Below, in pieces: positions 9,632 to 17,907 of a DNA stretch of 64,000 nucleotides. A program made the translations under genes and the position numbers. Under the pieces are notes generated by a model. The model was not told the DNA's origin. It did not search any database and saw only the letters and a list, made by a program, of their open reading frames with translations. The stretch is taken from NCBI GenBank assembly GCA_021732085.1, contig JAKFVQ010000007.1, positions 310,001 to 374,000 on the forward strand, read 5' to 3'. The number at the start of each line of letters is the position of its first letter. Positions within the stretch are counted from its first letter, which is position 1. This stretch comes from Candidatus Obscuribacterales bacterium (GTDB taxonomy: Bacteria > Cyanobacteriota > Vampirovibrionia > Obscuribacterales > Obscuribacteraceae).

Positions 9632-10393
9632 CTATTCTGCAAAATTCAGTTCGGCTTGCCTGAATGCAATCTGCGCACCATCATATTTGGATGCGATAAT
9701 CGCCGATTCCATAACGATTTTTCCGGCAAGCACAGGTGGAATTATTTCCTTCGTTTGTCCAATGAACGTATGAACAGCCATAGCAATTAAGATTGTCCAG
9801 TACAAGGGATCCACGTTCTTAGAATGCCCGGGTCCAAAGTCTTTTTCATACGTGAAAATACCGACCGTTGGCATCCAAAATAATTCAAGTACTGTCTTGG
9901 GCGGAATGTGCGGCTGGTGTTCATCAGGCACATCTAAAAATCCAAACTCGACGGATCCGACAGTTTCAGCCGCTTTTTGGAATAACGGATTCACATCCGG
10001 CAGATCTTGTTGATCAACTCCACCTGCAACCAGAGCACCGGCAACATATGCCCAAAGAGTGTGCTGAGTCCCACCTGGCTGAGGGACGATGTAAGCATTC
10101 AACAAATCGCCGAAGTAAAATTTCTCGCCGGAATTTGTGCTTACTTCCAAAAATCCATTTTCGGGAATGGGCTTCTTCTGCTTGACGTATTCTTCAAGAA
10201 CAGCATTAAGTGCTGAGAAACCAGCCAGTGAACCGAGCACGCACATCAGTGTCTCGCAGTGAATACGTCCTTCATGCGCTACCCAAGATAGCAAGTTCTC
10301 GCGAAGATTATAGATTGCAAAATTAGCGGCAGCATCACCGTCAGGGCTCCAGGGATAGAGTGGAGCCTGCAAGTTAGCTTCGGCAGGGCTCAT
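9632..10393 (-). CDS. Conserved protein of unknown function
   Basis: A 253-residue soluble protein. A GGAGGAG ribosome-binding site precedes ATG 10393. No signal peptide and no clear membrane helix, although two stretches are fairly hydrophobic (LMCVLGSLAGFSALNAVLEE near 50-70; LYWTILIAMAVHTFIG near 198-213). The sequence opens with an aromatic patch (PLYPWSPDGDAAANFAIYNL) and has a central DVNPLFQKAAETVGSVEFG segment. I do not recognise a family or active-site motif. The gene is the first of a probable two-gene operon with the exported DUF3370 protein. Confidence 0.8.
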   Translation of the reverse strand: MSPAEANLQAPLYPWSPDGDAAANFAIYNLRENLLSWVAHEGRIHCETLMCVLGSLAGFSALNAVLEEYVKQKKPIPENGFLEVSTNSGEKFYFGDLLNAYIVPQPGGTQHTLWAYVAGALVAGGVDQQDLPDVNPLFQKAAETVGSVEFGFLDVPDEHQPHIPPKTVLELFWMPTVGIFTYEKDFGPGHSKNVDPLYWTILIAMAVHTFIGQTKEIIPPVLAGKIVMESAIIASKYDGAQIAFRQAELNFAE

Positions 10394-10489
10394 AAACTCC
10401 TCCAGTCTGGGTTTTCAACGCTCGCCATCTGTTTCTAATACTATCTTCTTGTCATTTATTTCTCCAGCTACGAGCGTCAGAGCTTGGGC

Positions 10490-10524
10490 AAAAAAAAACA
10501 GCGAGCCGAGTAATCTCGACCCGC
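10490..10524 (-). terminator. Rho-independent terminator of the glycine-zipper gene
   Basis: On the minus strand, GCGGGTCGAG and CTCGGCTCGC form a 10-bp stem (two G-U pairs) with an ATTA loop, directly followed by a run of eight or nine T. It lies about 55 bases past the stop of the gene ending at 10581. Confidence 0.85.
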
Positions 10525-10580
10525 TTTAATTGAAAGACTCAATGACTCGCTTTCAAGCGGTCGGAATCTACGTGCTAAAT

Positions 10581-11042
10581 TTATCTGAACTCGTCGCGCA
10601 GCAACCCGGCGCCCAAGCCGATAGCGGCTCCGATTCCTGTTGTGGCTGCAACTCGCTTACCTGTACCGTGTCCTCGATTGGCAGCCAGACCCAGTCCGAG
10701 TCCAACGGCAGTACCTGTTGCAACTTGCTTGGCGACCGGATGCCTCTTGAGAGTTTTGCTCGATCTGATCAAACCAACGGAAGCACCAGTTCCGGTACCG
10801 ATCAAGGCACCTCTTATTGCGCCCTTTCCAGTGACAAGTCCAGTAAGAGCGCCGGCACCGGCACCAACACCAGCACCAACGGCGGTTCTCTTAACCACAG
10901 GATGGCGCTGCAAATAAGTTCCAGATTGAACTTTAGTTCTGCTCACAGAACCTTGATAGGTTTCTGCAAACGAAGCCGGCATCGAGCCGAGAAGCGCACA
11001 CATGGTGAGTGCCAGAGCATAATTTTTGTTCAGAAGATCCAT
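10581..11042 (-). CDS. Exported glycine-zipper protein
   Basis: Start at ATG 11042 is set by an AGGAAG ribosome-binding site nine bases upstream; the frame is open further up but without such a site. The 153-residue product has a signal peptide (LALTMCALLGSMPASFA). The mature part is made of two related glycine-zipper units, each opening with RHPV: one begins RHPVVKRTAVGAGVGAGAGA and the other RHPVAKQVATGTAVGLGLGL, ending in a third GxxxG stretch. Such glycine zippers normally form membrane-inserting or oligomerising helices in the cell envelope. A strong terminator follows at 10490-10524, so this is probably a single-gene transcript. No specific function can be assigned. Confidence 0.8.
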   Translation of the reverse strand: MDLLNKNYALALTMCALLGSMPASFAETYQGSVSRTKVQSGTYLQRHPVVKRTAVGAGVGAGAGALTGLVTGKGAIRGALIGTGTGASVGLIRSSKTLKRHPVAKQVATGTAVGLGLGLAANRGHGTGKRVAATTGIGAAIGLGAGLLRDEFR

Positions 11043-11538
11043 TTTATTTCTTCCTGTCTTTGGGGGATGAGTAAGACGCTTATCTGATTGAATAGACGCA
11101 TACTGCGATGGGGGAAGCATTTACAGTTTAGGCGATATTTTGCTGTTTCACAAGAATCACCAGGGGCGGTGCATCATGCAGCCATTAGAATACACGAATG
11201 ATATACGCGAATCCCGCTAACTAATGCCTACAGACGCCGACCCAAATCGAAGGTTCCCGAGCTTTGCAAATATTTGCCTGCCAAGAAGCCACTGCCCTGG
11301 CAGCGATTTACCGGAATGTTCAGGCCCAGAACCTTAACCTGAAAGAGAAATTATTTCGCCGGGGAGCGCTCCTGCTGCCGTTAGGCTTGTCGGGCTCGAG
11401 ATCGACCCTAACAGTTCTGTTGGAAATCGCCCCTGCGAGGTTTAAGATCTACAAGCCTGCGCGGGCTATGCCGCCGGAGAAAATTGCGAACGGAAAGCCG
11501 TTTCAAATTCAGAGCACCTTTCATATATAGGAACAGTT
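11043..11538. other. Intergenic region between divergent genes
   Basis: About 500 bases between the glycine-zipper gene (minus) and the TMTC-like gene (plus). It must hold both promoters. A frame of 88 codons at 11264-11530 has no ribosome-binding site and no protein-like composition, and I do not call it. No repeat or strong hairpin seen. Confidence 0.35.
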
Positions 11539-14004
11539 ATGGCGGACGACGACACTCCGACAAACGAGCAAGCAGACGATCAGCCTTCAAAAAAAATTGA
11601 GGGCGAAGCTGCATCTCCGCCTGGTCCCGCACAAGAAGAGCCACAAGCAAGCAACTCCGGTCCAGCAGACGCTGTTAACGCACCGATAGATTTTGCAAAA
11701 AAGCAAAAACAGAAACAGGAGACGAAAGCATCCGCAAAGAGAGACGTCAACCTGGGTAAGCTGCGCAGAACAACTACAACTAAGACACCCAGCGTTGCTT
11801 CTGGAAAGGAAAGCGACAAGCCGAAACCAAAAAAAGAAGAAGAAGCTGAATTCGATTACGCAGATGGCGACGACGAAGTTCGCCCAGCTGCAAAACCGAT
11901 AAGTCAAACAAGAAAACGTCCGGAAAAGAAAAACGAAGGACCTGAAATTGACTGGAAATTCACTTGCATCGGGCTTGTCGGCGTAATGATGTTTGCCCTG
12001 GTTGTGCACATATTTAGCATAAATGGCGGAATGGTGCTCAACGATCGCTTTAAATTAGACTTCCTCTTCAACCGATTTTTGCTTCAGAAAGTTTCAACCG
12101 ATATCGTCAGAGACATGATTTCTCGCCCCCTGAACCAGCCATGGGTGAATGCATCCTTTGTAGGAGACTTCGGCGAGTACAAGTCAGAGCTGATGTGGTA
12201 TCACACCATAGATGTGTTTTGGCATGCATTTACGTGCGGGTTGGTATTCATATTCATTTTGACCATCGCCCGCCATTTGCATTTTCAGAAGCGCCTCAGC
12301 CTTAACCCTTATTATCTAGCCGCTGCGGCGGGGACCATCTTCGCCTGCCATCCATTCACTTCGCAAGTAGTAAGCTATTTATCGACCCGCTCCATCCTTT
12401 TAGGATGCAACAACTATTTTCTTAGCTTGAACTTTTTACTGCTGGGTTGCCTAGTCAAACATCCAATTGCACGAGCCATCTTCGTATTCGGCTCATTGAG
12501 CACAGGACTAATGGCGATCTGGTCGAATCCAGAAATGATGTCACTGCCTATAGTGGCAGGCTTCTCATTGCTTTTGATAAAACGCCCGCTCCTGCAAGCA
12601 AAGGACACGTTCAAAGAACATCCGTTTATTCTGTCAGGTTGCGGCTTGCTTTCATTTCTGGTGCCTGCCTCCGCAGCGCTCGGGTACAAAGCGACCGATG
12701 CAATTAACTACTTTACACAGCCTTTGGCCTCGATGCCATATGGGCTGTCGCAAGTCAAGTCCTTCCTTTTCTATTACCTTCGTTGCTTCATTGCTCCCTT
12801 CGGATTATCAATTGACCCTCCTCTGGCGATCGCCACATCGGCTACAGATCCATTTTTCATTGGCGCTGCCGTTGTCTTAGCCGGAATACTCTTTTTACTC
12901 TGTCGCATCAAGAAACAACCGATACTGGGACTGGCAAGCTTGCTATTCTTCGCGGGATTCATAACGCACGGATTTATCCTGCAACGAGACACAGTTGCCG
13001 ATTGGGTCGCTTACCTGCCGTTGACTGGTGCATCCATTTTCATGGCATATGGATTAGTTTGGCTTGCGCAAAAACACCTCAGACATGCGTTCTTCGCATT
13101 CACGGCGATCGCACTGTTATTTACGACCATTACACTCTTGCGCGAGTACGAATGGAGTTCGAACTATTTATTGTGGAAATCCGCACTAGAAGTTCGTCCA
13201 AAGAGTGGACTTGCGCATGCCATGATTGCAAGAGAATACCTGCACCGCATGCAACCGGAATTAGCCGAGAAGCACGTTTTGCTGGCTAGATCTTATGGAC
13301 AGAATCAGGTGATGCCTCAAATTGCTCAAGCTGATTTAGATCTGGCTAAAGATAATACGGCCAGTGCCTTCGCCAATTATTCGGCGGCATTCAAGCTTGC
13401 TGATACACAGAATCTGCCGCGAGCTATAAAGCTTGAATGCATGCTTGGACAAACTCAATGTCTTATCAAAGAGCGCAAGCTGGAACTGGCAAACTTAGTT
13501 CTTCAGCAAGTGGACAAAATTATTCCGCAAGATCCACGGCTTCTTTATCAGGTCGCCTACGCTGCTATGCAAGAGCGCAAATATGAATTGGCGCTTAACT
13601 ACTTTCAAGCCATACTTAAAGACGACCCGGCCCAAACGCAAATCTGGGAGCCCATGGCGCGGGCGGCTCTTGCGGTCAGACTATATGACGCCGCTTTCGA
13701 CGCAGCCAACAAATATGACCGCTATTACCCGGGGCCGGAGGCAAAACTGCTCATAGCCAGAACAGCAATTGTCGTCAAACGAGAGTCGGATGCTGAACAA
13801 ATTCTCAAACAACTGATTAGCCAAGAGCCACGTAACGCTCGGGCGATATACTTATTATCGCGTCTATACAAACGCAAAGGAAATGCCGCAGAAGAGAAGA
13901 AATATCGCGAAGATGCGGTAAAAATTGATGCAGACATTGCTTCAAAGTATGAGCTGCCCGAATTGGAAGTCGAAGAATCAATCACGATTCCATCAAAAGA
14001 GTGA
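11539..14004 (+). CDS. TMTC-like multi-pass membrane glycosyltransferase (GT-C fold) with TPR tail
   Basis: An 821-residue protein. A charged, disordered cytoplasmic N-terminus of about 140 residues precedes around ten membrane helices (about 141-555). The first loop after TM1 carries ISRPLNQPW and a WYHTIDVFWHAFTCGL stretch, then TIFACHPFTSQVVSYLSTRS. These correspond to the RPL...N, HLxN..LH and FAxHPxHTEAVxxVxxR signatures of TMTC-type O-mannosyltransferases and related GT-C enzymes. The C-terminal 260 residues are TPR helices (for example GLAHAMIAREYLHRMQPELA), as in TMTC. AGGAA lies seven bases upstream of the ATG. It overlaps in operon with the small zinc-ribbon gene six bases downstream. 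I infer transfer of a sugar from a lipid carrier onto exported proteins; the acceptor is unknown and the catalytic acidic residues in the first loop need alignment. Confidence 0.75.
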   Translation: MADDDTPTNEQADDQPSKKIEGEAASPPGPAQEEPQASNSGPADAVNAPIDFAKKQKQKQETKASAKRDVNLGKLRRTTTTKTPSVASGKESDKPKPKKEEEAEFDYADGDDEVRPAAKPISQTRKRPEKKNEGPEIDWKFTCIGLVGVMMFALVVHIFSINGGMVLNDRFKLDFLFNRFLLQKVSTDIVRDMISRPLNQPWVNASFVGDFGEYKSELMWYHTIDVFWHAFTCGLVFIFILTIARHLHFQKRLSLNPYYLAAAAGTIFACHPFTSQVVSYLSTRSILLGCNNYFLSLNFLLLGCLVKHPIARAIFVFGSLSTGLMAIWSNPEMMSLPIVAGFSLLLIKRPLLQAKDTFKEHPFILSGCGLLSFLVPASAALGYKATDAINYFTQPLASMPYGLSQVKSFLFYYLRCFIAPFGLSIDPPLAIATSATDPFFIGAAVVLAGILFLLCRIKKQPILGLASLLFFAGFITHGFILQRDTVADWVAYLPLTGASIFMAYGLVWLAQKHLRHAFFAFTAIALLFTTITLLREYEWSSNYLLWKSALEVRPKSGLAHAMIAREYLHRMQPELAEKHVLLARSYGQNQVMPQIAQADLDLAKDNTASAFANYSAAFKLADTQNLPRAIKLECMLGQTQCLIKERKLELANLVLQQVDKIIPQDPRLLYQVAYAAMQERKYELALNYFQAILKDDPAQTQIWEPMARAALAVRLYDAAFDAANKYDRYYPGPEAKLLIARTAIVVKRESDAEQILKQLISQEPRNARAIYLLSRLYKRKGNAAEEKKYREDAVKIDADIASKYELPELEVEESITIPSKE

Positions 14005-14010
14005 GGATCT

Positions 14011-14310
14011 ATGAAAGACGGTTTTATGATCTTGGTTTTGATCCTTGTGATGATTACTCCGATGTTTCCATTTCTGCTAAAGAGTAAGTGTCCCAATTGC
14101 AAGAAGCGTAAGCTCGAACATCTCGACACAGAACAGCGCGGCGACGGCAGAAAGAGGACCTACATCACGAACTATCACTGCCATGCTTGCGGTGAAGACT
14201 TCGAGCAAAATAAGAGCGGTCCGTTAGTTCCAATCAAAAAGCAAGCGCTTGTCGCAGAAGAGCAAGCAAGCACAAAAACAGAAAGCCCGGCTCTAGCTAA
14301 AACGGTCTGA
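14011..14310 (+). CDS. Small membrane-anchored zinc-ribbon protein
   Basis: A 99-residue protein with one N-terminal membrane helix (MILVLILVMITPMFPFLL), then a zinc ribbon CPNC at residues 27-30 and CHAC at 57-60 separated by a basic loop, and a polar tail. GAGGATCT upstream of ATG gives a good ribosome-binding site. Six bases separate it from the stop of the TMTC-like gene, so the pair is very likely co-translated. I do not recognise a named family; the position suggests an accessory to the glycosyltransferase. Confidence 0.8.
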   Translation: MKDGFMILVLILVMITPMFPFLLKSKCPNCKKRKLEHLDTEQRGDGRKRTYITNYHCHACGEDFEQNKSGPLVPIKKQALVAEEQASTKTESPALAKTV

Positions 14311-14575
14311 CAATCCCGCAACAGCAGCACAATAGTTCCGGTGCCTATTGGTCCGGAGAGTAAGAAGTCGCCTGCTTGCAACCCTTCACTTACTGTTAAC
14401 TTCTTTGAAAGAAAAGTTCGCATAGGACTGAGACCGCTCCAGAAGCGGCTTGAGCCCATGATACAATCTGCGCACGGATAGATTTAGTAGGCGCCTCCTC
14501 AAGATGGAGGAAGAACGCATCCCCCTACCACTCTTGGAAGCTGGGATGTGCAGCCTCAAAAGCAAAGGATTAGCA

Positions 14576-15301
14576 ATGAACCGCGAATATCATAAATGGC
14601 ACAGCCAGAGCCTGGGCAGAGATATGGAACTTCTTGTCTTCGGACATGCAGGCGCCAGAGTTGTAGTTTTCCCGACACAGTCCGGACGATTCTTTGATTG
14701 GGAAAATCGCCGTATGTTCGACACCCTATCGAGACATTTGGAAAACGGATGGGTTCAAGTTTATTGCGTAGACAGCGTCGATCCCGAAAGCTGGGACAAC
14801 GCGCATGCATCCCCTAGAGACCGAGCACAACGCCACCTTCAATACCATGATTACATCATCAATGAAGTTATCCCCTTTTCGAAATCGAAAAACGATAACT
14901 CTTACGCTATGGCAATGGGAGCGAGCATGGGAGCCTACCATGCCGCCAGCATTGCACTGCGTTTCCCGGAACACTTCAATCGCATGATTGCAATGAGCGG
15001 CATCTACGATATTCGTGCCTGGACATCCGGTCACGATGACGAGCTCATTTATCAGGGCAATCCCATTGAGTTTATTCGCGGACAAGACAATGGCAAGCTC
15101 GATCAAATCCGCAATATGGACATGATCATCGCCATCGGCAAAGACGATCCAGCAATTGAAGAGAACAGAAGATTTTCCCAATCCCTCTGGGATAAAGGTT
15201 GCTGGCACGCCTATCGCGAATGGGATGGCTTTGCCCACGATTGGCCTTACTGGCATGAAATGCTTCTGCTCTACATCGGCGGGGCCGAAAGCAAAGACTA
15301 A
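14576..15301 (+). CDS. Alpha/beta-hydrolase esterase (esterase D / PHB-depolymerase-like)
   Basis: Start ATG 14576 is preceded by AAAGGA at eight bases; an upstream in-frame ATG at 14504 has no such site. The 241-residue protein fits the putative esterase family (PF00756). It begins with the typical MNREYHKWHSQSLGRDMELL, has the nucleophile elbow GASMGAYHA, a likely acid Asp in IAIGKDDPAIEE, and the catalytic His in GFAHDWPYW. No signal peptide, so cytoplasmic. It lies about 60 bases ahead of the third kinase gene on the same strand. Natural substrate is unknown. Confidence 0.85.
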   Translation: MNREYHKWHSQSLGRDMELLVFGHAGARVVVFPTQSGRFFDWENRRMFDTLSRHLENGWVQVYCVDSVDPESWDNAHASPRDRAQRHLQYHDYIINEVIPFSKSKNDNSYAMAMGASMGAYHAASIALRFPEHFNRMIAMSGIYDIRAWTSGHDDELIYQGNPIEFIRGQDNGKLDQIRNMDMIIAIGKDDPAIEENRRFSQSLWDKGCWHAYREWDGFAHDWPYWHEMLLLYIGGAESKD

Positions 15302-15358
15302 TCGGGCTGTCACCTTTCTTCCAGTCATTGGGTATAACTCTCGAATGGGAGAGCCCAA

Positions 15359-17494
15359 TTGACTCAGGAACCGACAATCAAGAAAGAATCAATTGAAGCT
15401 AAACCTGCGGGGCTAGCCTCTGATGCTTTGCCAATTATCGAAGATGTCGAACTCGATTCTTTAGTGGGACGAGGAGCTTTTTCGCTAGTTTACGCAGGGC
15501 GGCAGCGGATGCTTGACCGCAAGGTCGCGGTCAAAATCCTATCTGCTTCGAAACACTTCGAGGACTCGACTCTAGCGCGCTTTCAGCAAGAAGCAAAATT
15601 GACGAGCCGCTTGAATCATCCCAACATAATAAAGGTGCTCTCTTATGGCGTTGCCGACTCCGGTGCACCATATTTTGTCATGGAATATGCGGAAGGAAAG
15701 ACGCTGGAAGCAGTATTGAAAGAGAAAGAAACTACCTCGCTGCTTCAGTTTCGACAGATATTCATTCCAATCCTTTCAGCTCTCAGCTATGCTCATGAAC
15801 ACAAAATAGTCCACAGAGATATAAAGCCCAGCAACATCGCCATTTCCTTGAATGCGGACGGTTCAATTATGCCTAAGCTATTGGACTTGGGCCTGGCTAA
15901 GACTTTCGAAAATGCAGATGACAGCCAGCATCGCACCAAGACGGGGATTTTTGTAGGCACGCCAGCTTATATGAGTCCGGAACAGTGTTCAGGAGCGGAC
16001 GTGGATGGGCGTTCAGACATTTACTCGCTTGCCTGTGTAATGTATGAGTATCTACGCGGTGAGCCCCCTTTTAGCGGTGGATCGGCTCTAGAAATAATGA
16101 GCAAGCAAATACAATCTGCACCAGTTTCGATACCACAGTTTTGCAACGAGACTGGAGTGGCGCCAAAGCTGGCTGCAAATATTCTTTCTGCACTGGAAAA
16201 GGAAGCATCGAAGCGCCCACAATCCGCTGAAGAATTCTCTTCCCGGTTGATGGCAAGTCTTCAGGATGCAGACCTAACCCACACATTCTTGAAAGGGCAA
16301 AAAAGCTCAACGGGCAAGCCACAGAGTAAGGCACTACTGATCTACGTATTGATAGGCCTGATCGCCACTGGAATTCTACTGTTTGCAGTTCTTCCGAAAT
16401 CGAAAAATAAGCGAATAGTTCATGCATCCGCAAAGCGAGTCTTGAAGGCTGACGAAATCATACCTCGAACATCACGTAACAGCGAGCTGGCTGAAATCGA
16501 GAAATTCAAAAACGGGAACGATCAGCAAAGGCTTGAGACGTTCTTCAGGCTTCTAAAGATTATTCCAGAGTTGGAAGCAAGAGAAGGTATCCACAGGAAG
16601 GATCTAGGCAAGGCGTACGTCGATGCTGAAACCTTAATCAACGGCTTTGGCGATACCAAACTTGTTCCTTATACAGCAGAGCAACTAAACGCAATGCTAA
16701 TCGACTATTCTAACAAGGGCTGCGCCATAGCAATCTTGACAGACAATTCGGAATGGTTCAACTTAAACTGCAACAATTCATTCTTCCGCTTAGTAAAACA
16801 AAAAAACGGCGTCGAGACAATCGAATCGAGGCTAGTTCAGGCAAGAAAACAATGGCCTTTAAGCCACAGAACATTCGAAATTCATGTGTTAGCATTTCAA
16901 TGCCTTCTCAAAGAAAAAAAACTAAAGGCAGCCGAAAAAGTATTGCAGATGGCATCGCAGGTATCTAAGCCAGGGTCCGTTGAGCTATGGTCAATTTGGC
17001 TAGATGCTATGTCGGCAAATCTGTCCGCCGAACTTGGTCAAAGAAAGAAAGCGGAGAAGTTCCTCTGGTCGGTGCTAAGTGCCTACGATTCTCTATCTGT
17101 CCTCAGCCCAAAGTCGAGAAAGGAGCTCATGGAATCAATATTAGCTCCCACCTTCAAAGCCCTAAATGAATCGAAGAAATTTGCTGAATTTGCAGATAGT
17201 GAATATCGCAGAAATACAATTATGTATGACTCTTTGGGAGAAACATCCGCAGGCAGCCTTTGTGAGCTAATCTGCGCAGCTTATCGTGACGCCAAAGAGC
17301 CGGAAAAATCGATTGATTACTATGAAAAGGCAATAAAATATTATGAGCGGGACGAAGATCAGAAGAACTTACTGCCACGCCGATATAAGAGTTTCATTGA
17401 GGAACTCTCCAAGATGGGAGCAAAGTACAAAGTAACTTTAGCAATATACCGAGAGAAATTGAAGAAGCTCGAAACGGCAGAACAAAGCATGTAA
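15359..17494 (+). CDS. Transmembrane Ser/Thr protein kinase with helical-repeat tail
   Basis: A 711-residue kinase read from TTG 15359; GGGAGAG lies five bases upstream. The only nearby ATG (15346) is in another frame and stops at once, so a TTG start is the best reading. Kinase domain about 30-300: GRGAFSLVYAG glycine loop, Lys59 (VAVK), HRDIKPSN with Asp154, and DLG at 176 in place of DFG, a frequent bacterial variant; MSPEQ follows in the APE position. One membrane helix lies at 325-346. The remaining 360 residues are TPR-like helices (for example AFQCLLKEKKLKAAEKVLQM). Unlike the two kinases at 3925-7960 it lacks an N-terminal cysteine knuckle. A strong hairpin follows the stop codon at 17500-17533. 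Confidence 0.92.
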   Translation: MTQEPTIKKESIEAKPAGLASDALPIIEDVELDSLVGRGAFSLVYAGRQRMLDRKVAVKILSASKHFEDSTLARFQQEAKLTSRLNHPNIIKVLSYGVADSGAPYFVMEYAEGKTLEAVLKEKETTSLLQFRQIFIPILSALSYAHEHKIVHRDIKPSNIAISLNADGSIMPKLLDLGLAKTFENADDSQHRTKTGIFVGTPAYMSPEQCSGADVDGRSDIYSLACVMYEYLRGEPPFSGGSALEIMSKQIQSAPVSIPQFCNETGVAPKLAANILSALEKEASKRPQSAEEFSSRLMASLQDADLTHTFLKGQKSSTGKPQSKALLIYVLIGLIATGILLFAVLPKSKNKRIVHASAKRVLKADEIIPRTSRNSELAEIEKFKNGNDQQRLETFFRLLKIIPELEAREGIHRKDLGKAYVDAETLINGFGDTKLVPYTAEQLNAMLIDYSNKGCAIAILTDNSEWFNLNCNNSFFRLVKQKNGVETIESRLVQARKQWPLSHRTFEIHVLAFQCLLKEKKLKAAEKVLQMASQVSKPGSVELWSIWLDAMSANLSAELGQRKKAEKFLWSVLSAYDSLSVLSPKSRKELMESILAPTFKALNESKKFAEFADSEYRRNTIMYDSLGETSAGSLCELICAAYRDAKEPEKSIDYYEKAIKYYERDEDQKNLLPRRYKSFIEELSKMGAKYKVTLAIYREKLKKLETAEQSM

Positions 17495-17499
17495 GCAAA

Positions 17500-17533
17500 G
17501 GTCGGGCTCACTTCTTTAAAGGAGAGCCCGACC
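17500..17533 (+). terminator. Perfect 10-bp hairpin after the kinase gene
   Basis: GGTCGGGCTC and GAGCCCGACC form a perfect 10-bp stem with a 14-base loop, beginning five bases after the kinase stop codon. There is no T run on either side, so it may be a transcript-end stabiliser or a non-canonical terminator. Confidence 0.5.
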
Positions 17534-17599
17534 CTAGAAGAATAAGTTAAGTGGCAAACAAAACAGGGAGCCAATAAATGACTCGCTCTCCCTCCCACT

Positions 17600-17839
17600 C
17601 TATTCCTGTCCGCCACCACTCTGGTCTTGTCCGCCTTGTCCTTTGTTCTGACGCGACTGACCACCTTTCTTTCCTGCTTCGGCAGCTTCCTCGGAAGAGA
17701 ATTCGTGGGCCCGGCCCATCTCGTGAGCTCGCCTGCCAGCTTCAGCTGCTTGCTCAGGAGTAAATTCATTTGCTACTCCCTGCTCATGCGCAGCCTTCCC
17801 TCCTTTGCTTGCGATCGCTCTTTGCTTTTCTTCATCCAT
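17600..17839 (-). CDS. KGG-repeat stress-type protein (YciG/GsiB-like)
   Basis: A small, very hydrophilic protein of 79 residues built of repeats around KGGKAAHE, AEAGRRAHE and AEAGKKGG, the hallmark of the KGG or GsiB/YciG family of stress-induced, LEA-like proteins. The tail is Gln/Gly-rich. I start at ATG 17839 because the repeats begin right after it (MDEEKQRAIASKGGKAAHEQ) and GGAT lies about nine bases upstream; an in-frame TTG at 17860 is possible. Members are typically induced in general stress and stationary phase; no regulator is visible here. Confidence 0.85.
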   Translation of the reverse strand: MDEEKQRAIASKGGKAAHEQGVANEFTPEQAAEAGRRAHEMGRAHEFSSEEAAEAGKKGGQSRQNKGQGGQDQSGGGQE

Positions 17840-17907
17840 GGAAGCGAATCCGCTAATCAAGTCATCAAATTACGAGATGTCTTCGGCTATGAAACGACTT
17901 TCATAAG

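Noticed and set aside
10530-11087. 185-codon Ser/Thr-rich open frame on the plus strand
   Set aside because: It is the antisense shadow of the glycine-zipper gene, whose repeats and GC-rich codons keep the opposite frame open; it has no ribosome-binding site.
11264-11530. 88-codon frame in front of the TMTC-like gene
   Set aside because: No ribosome-binding site, random-looking composition, and it occupies the likely promoter region of the next gene.
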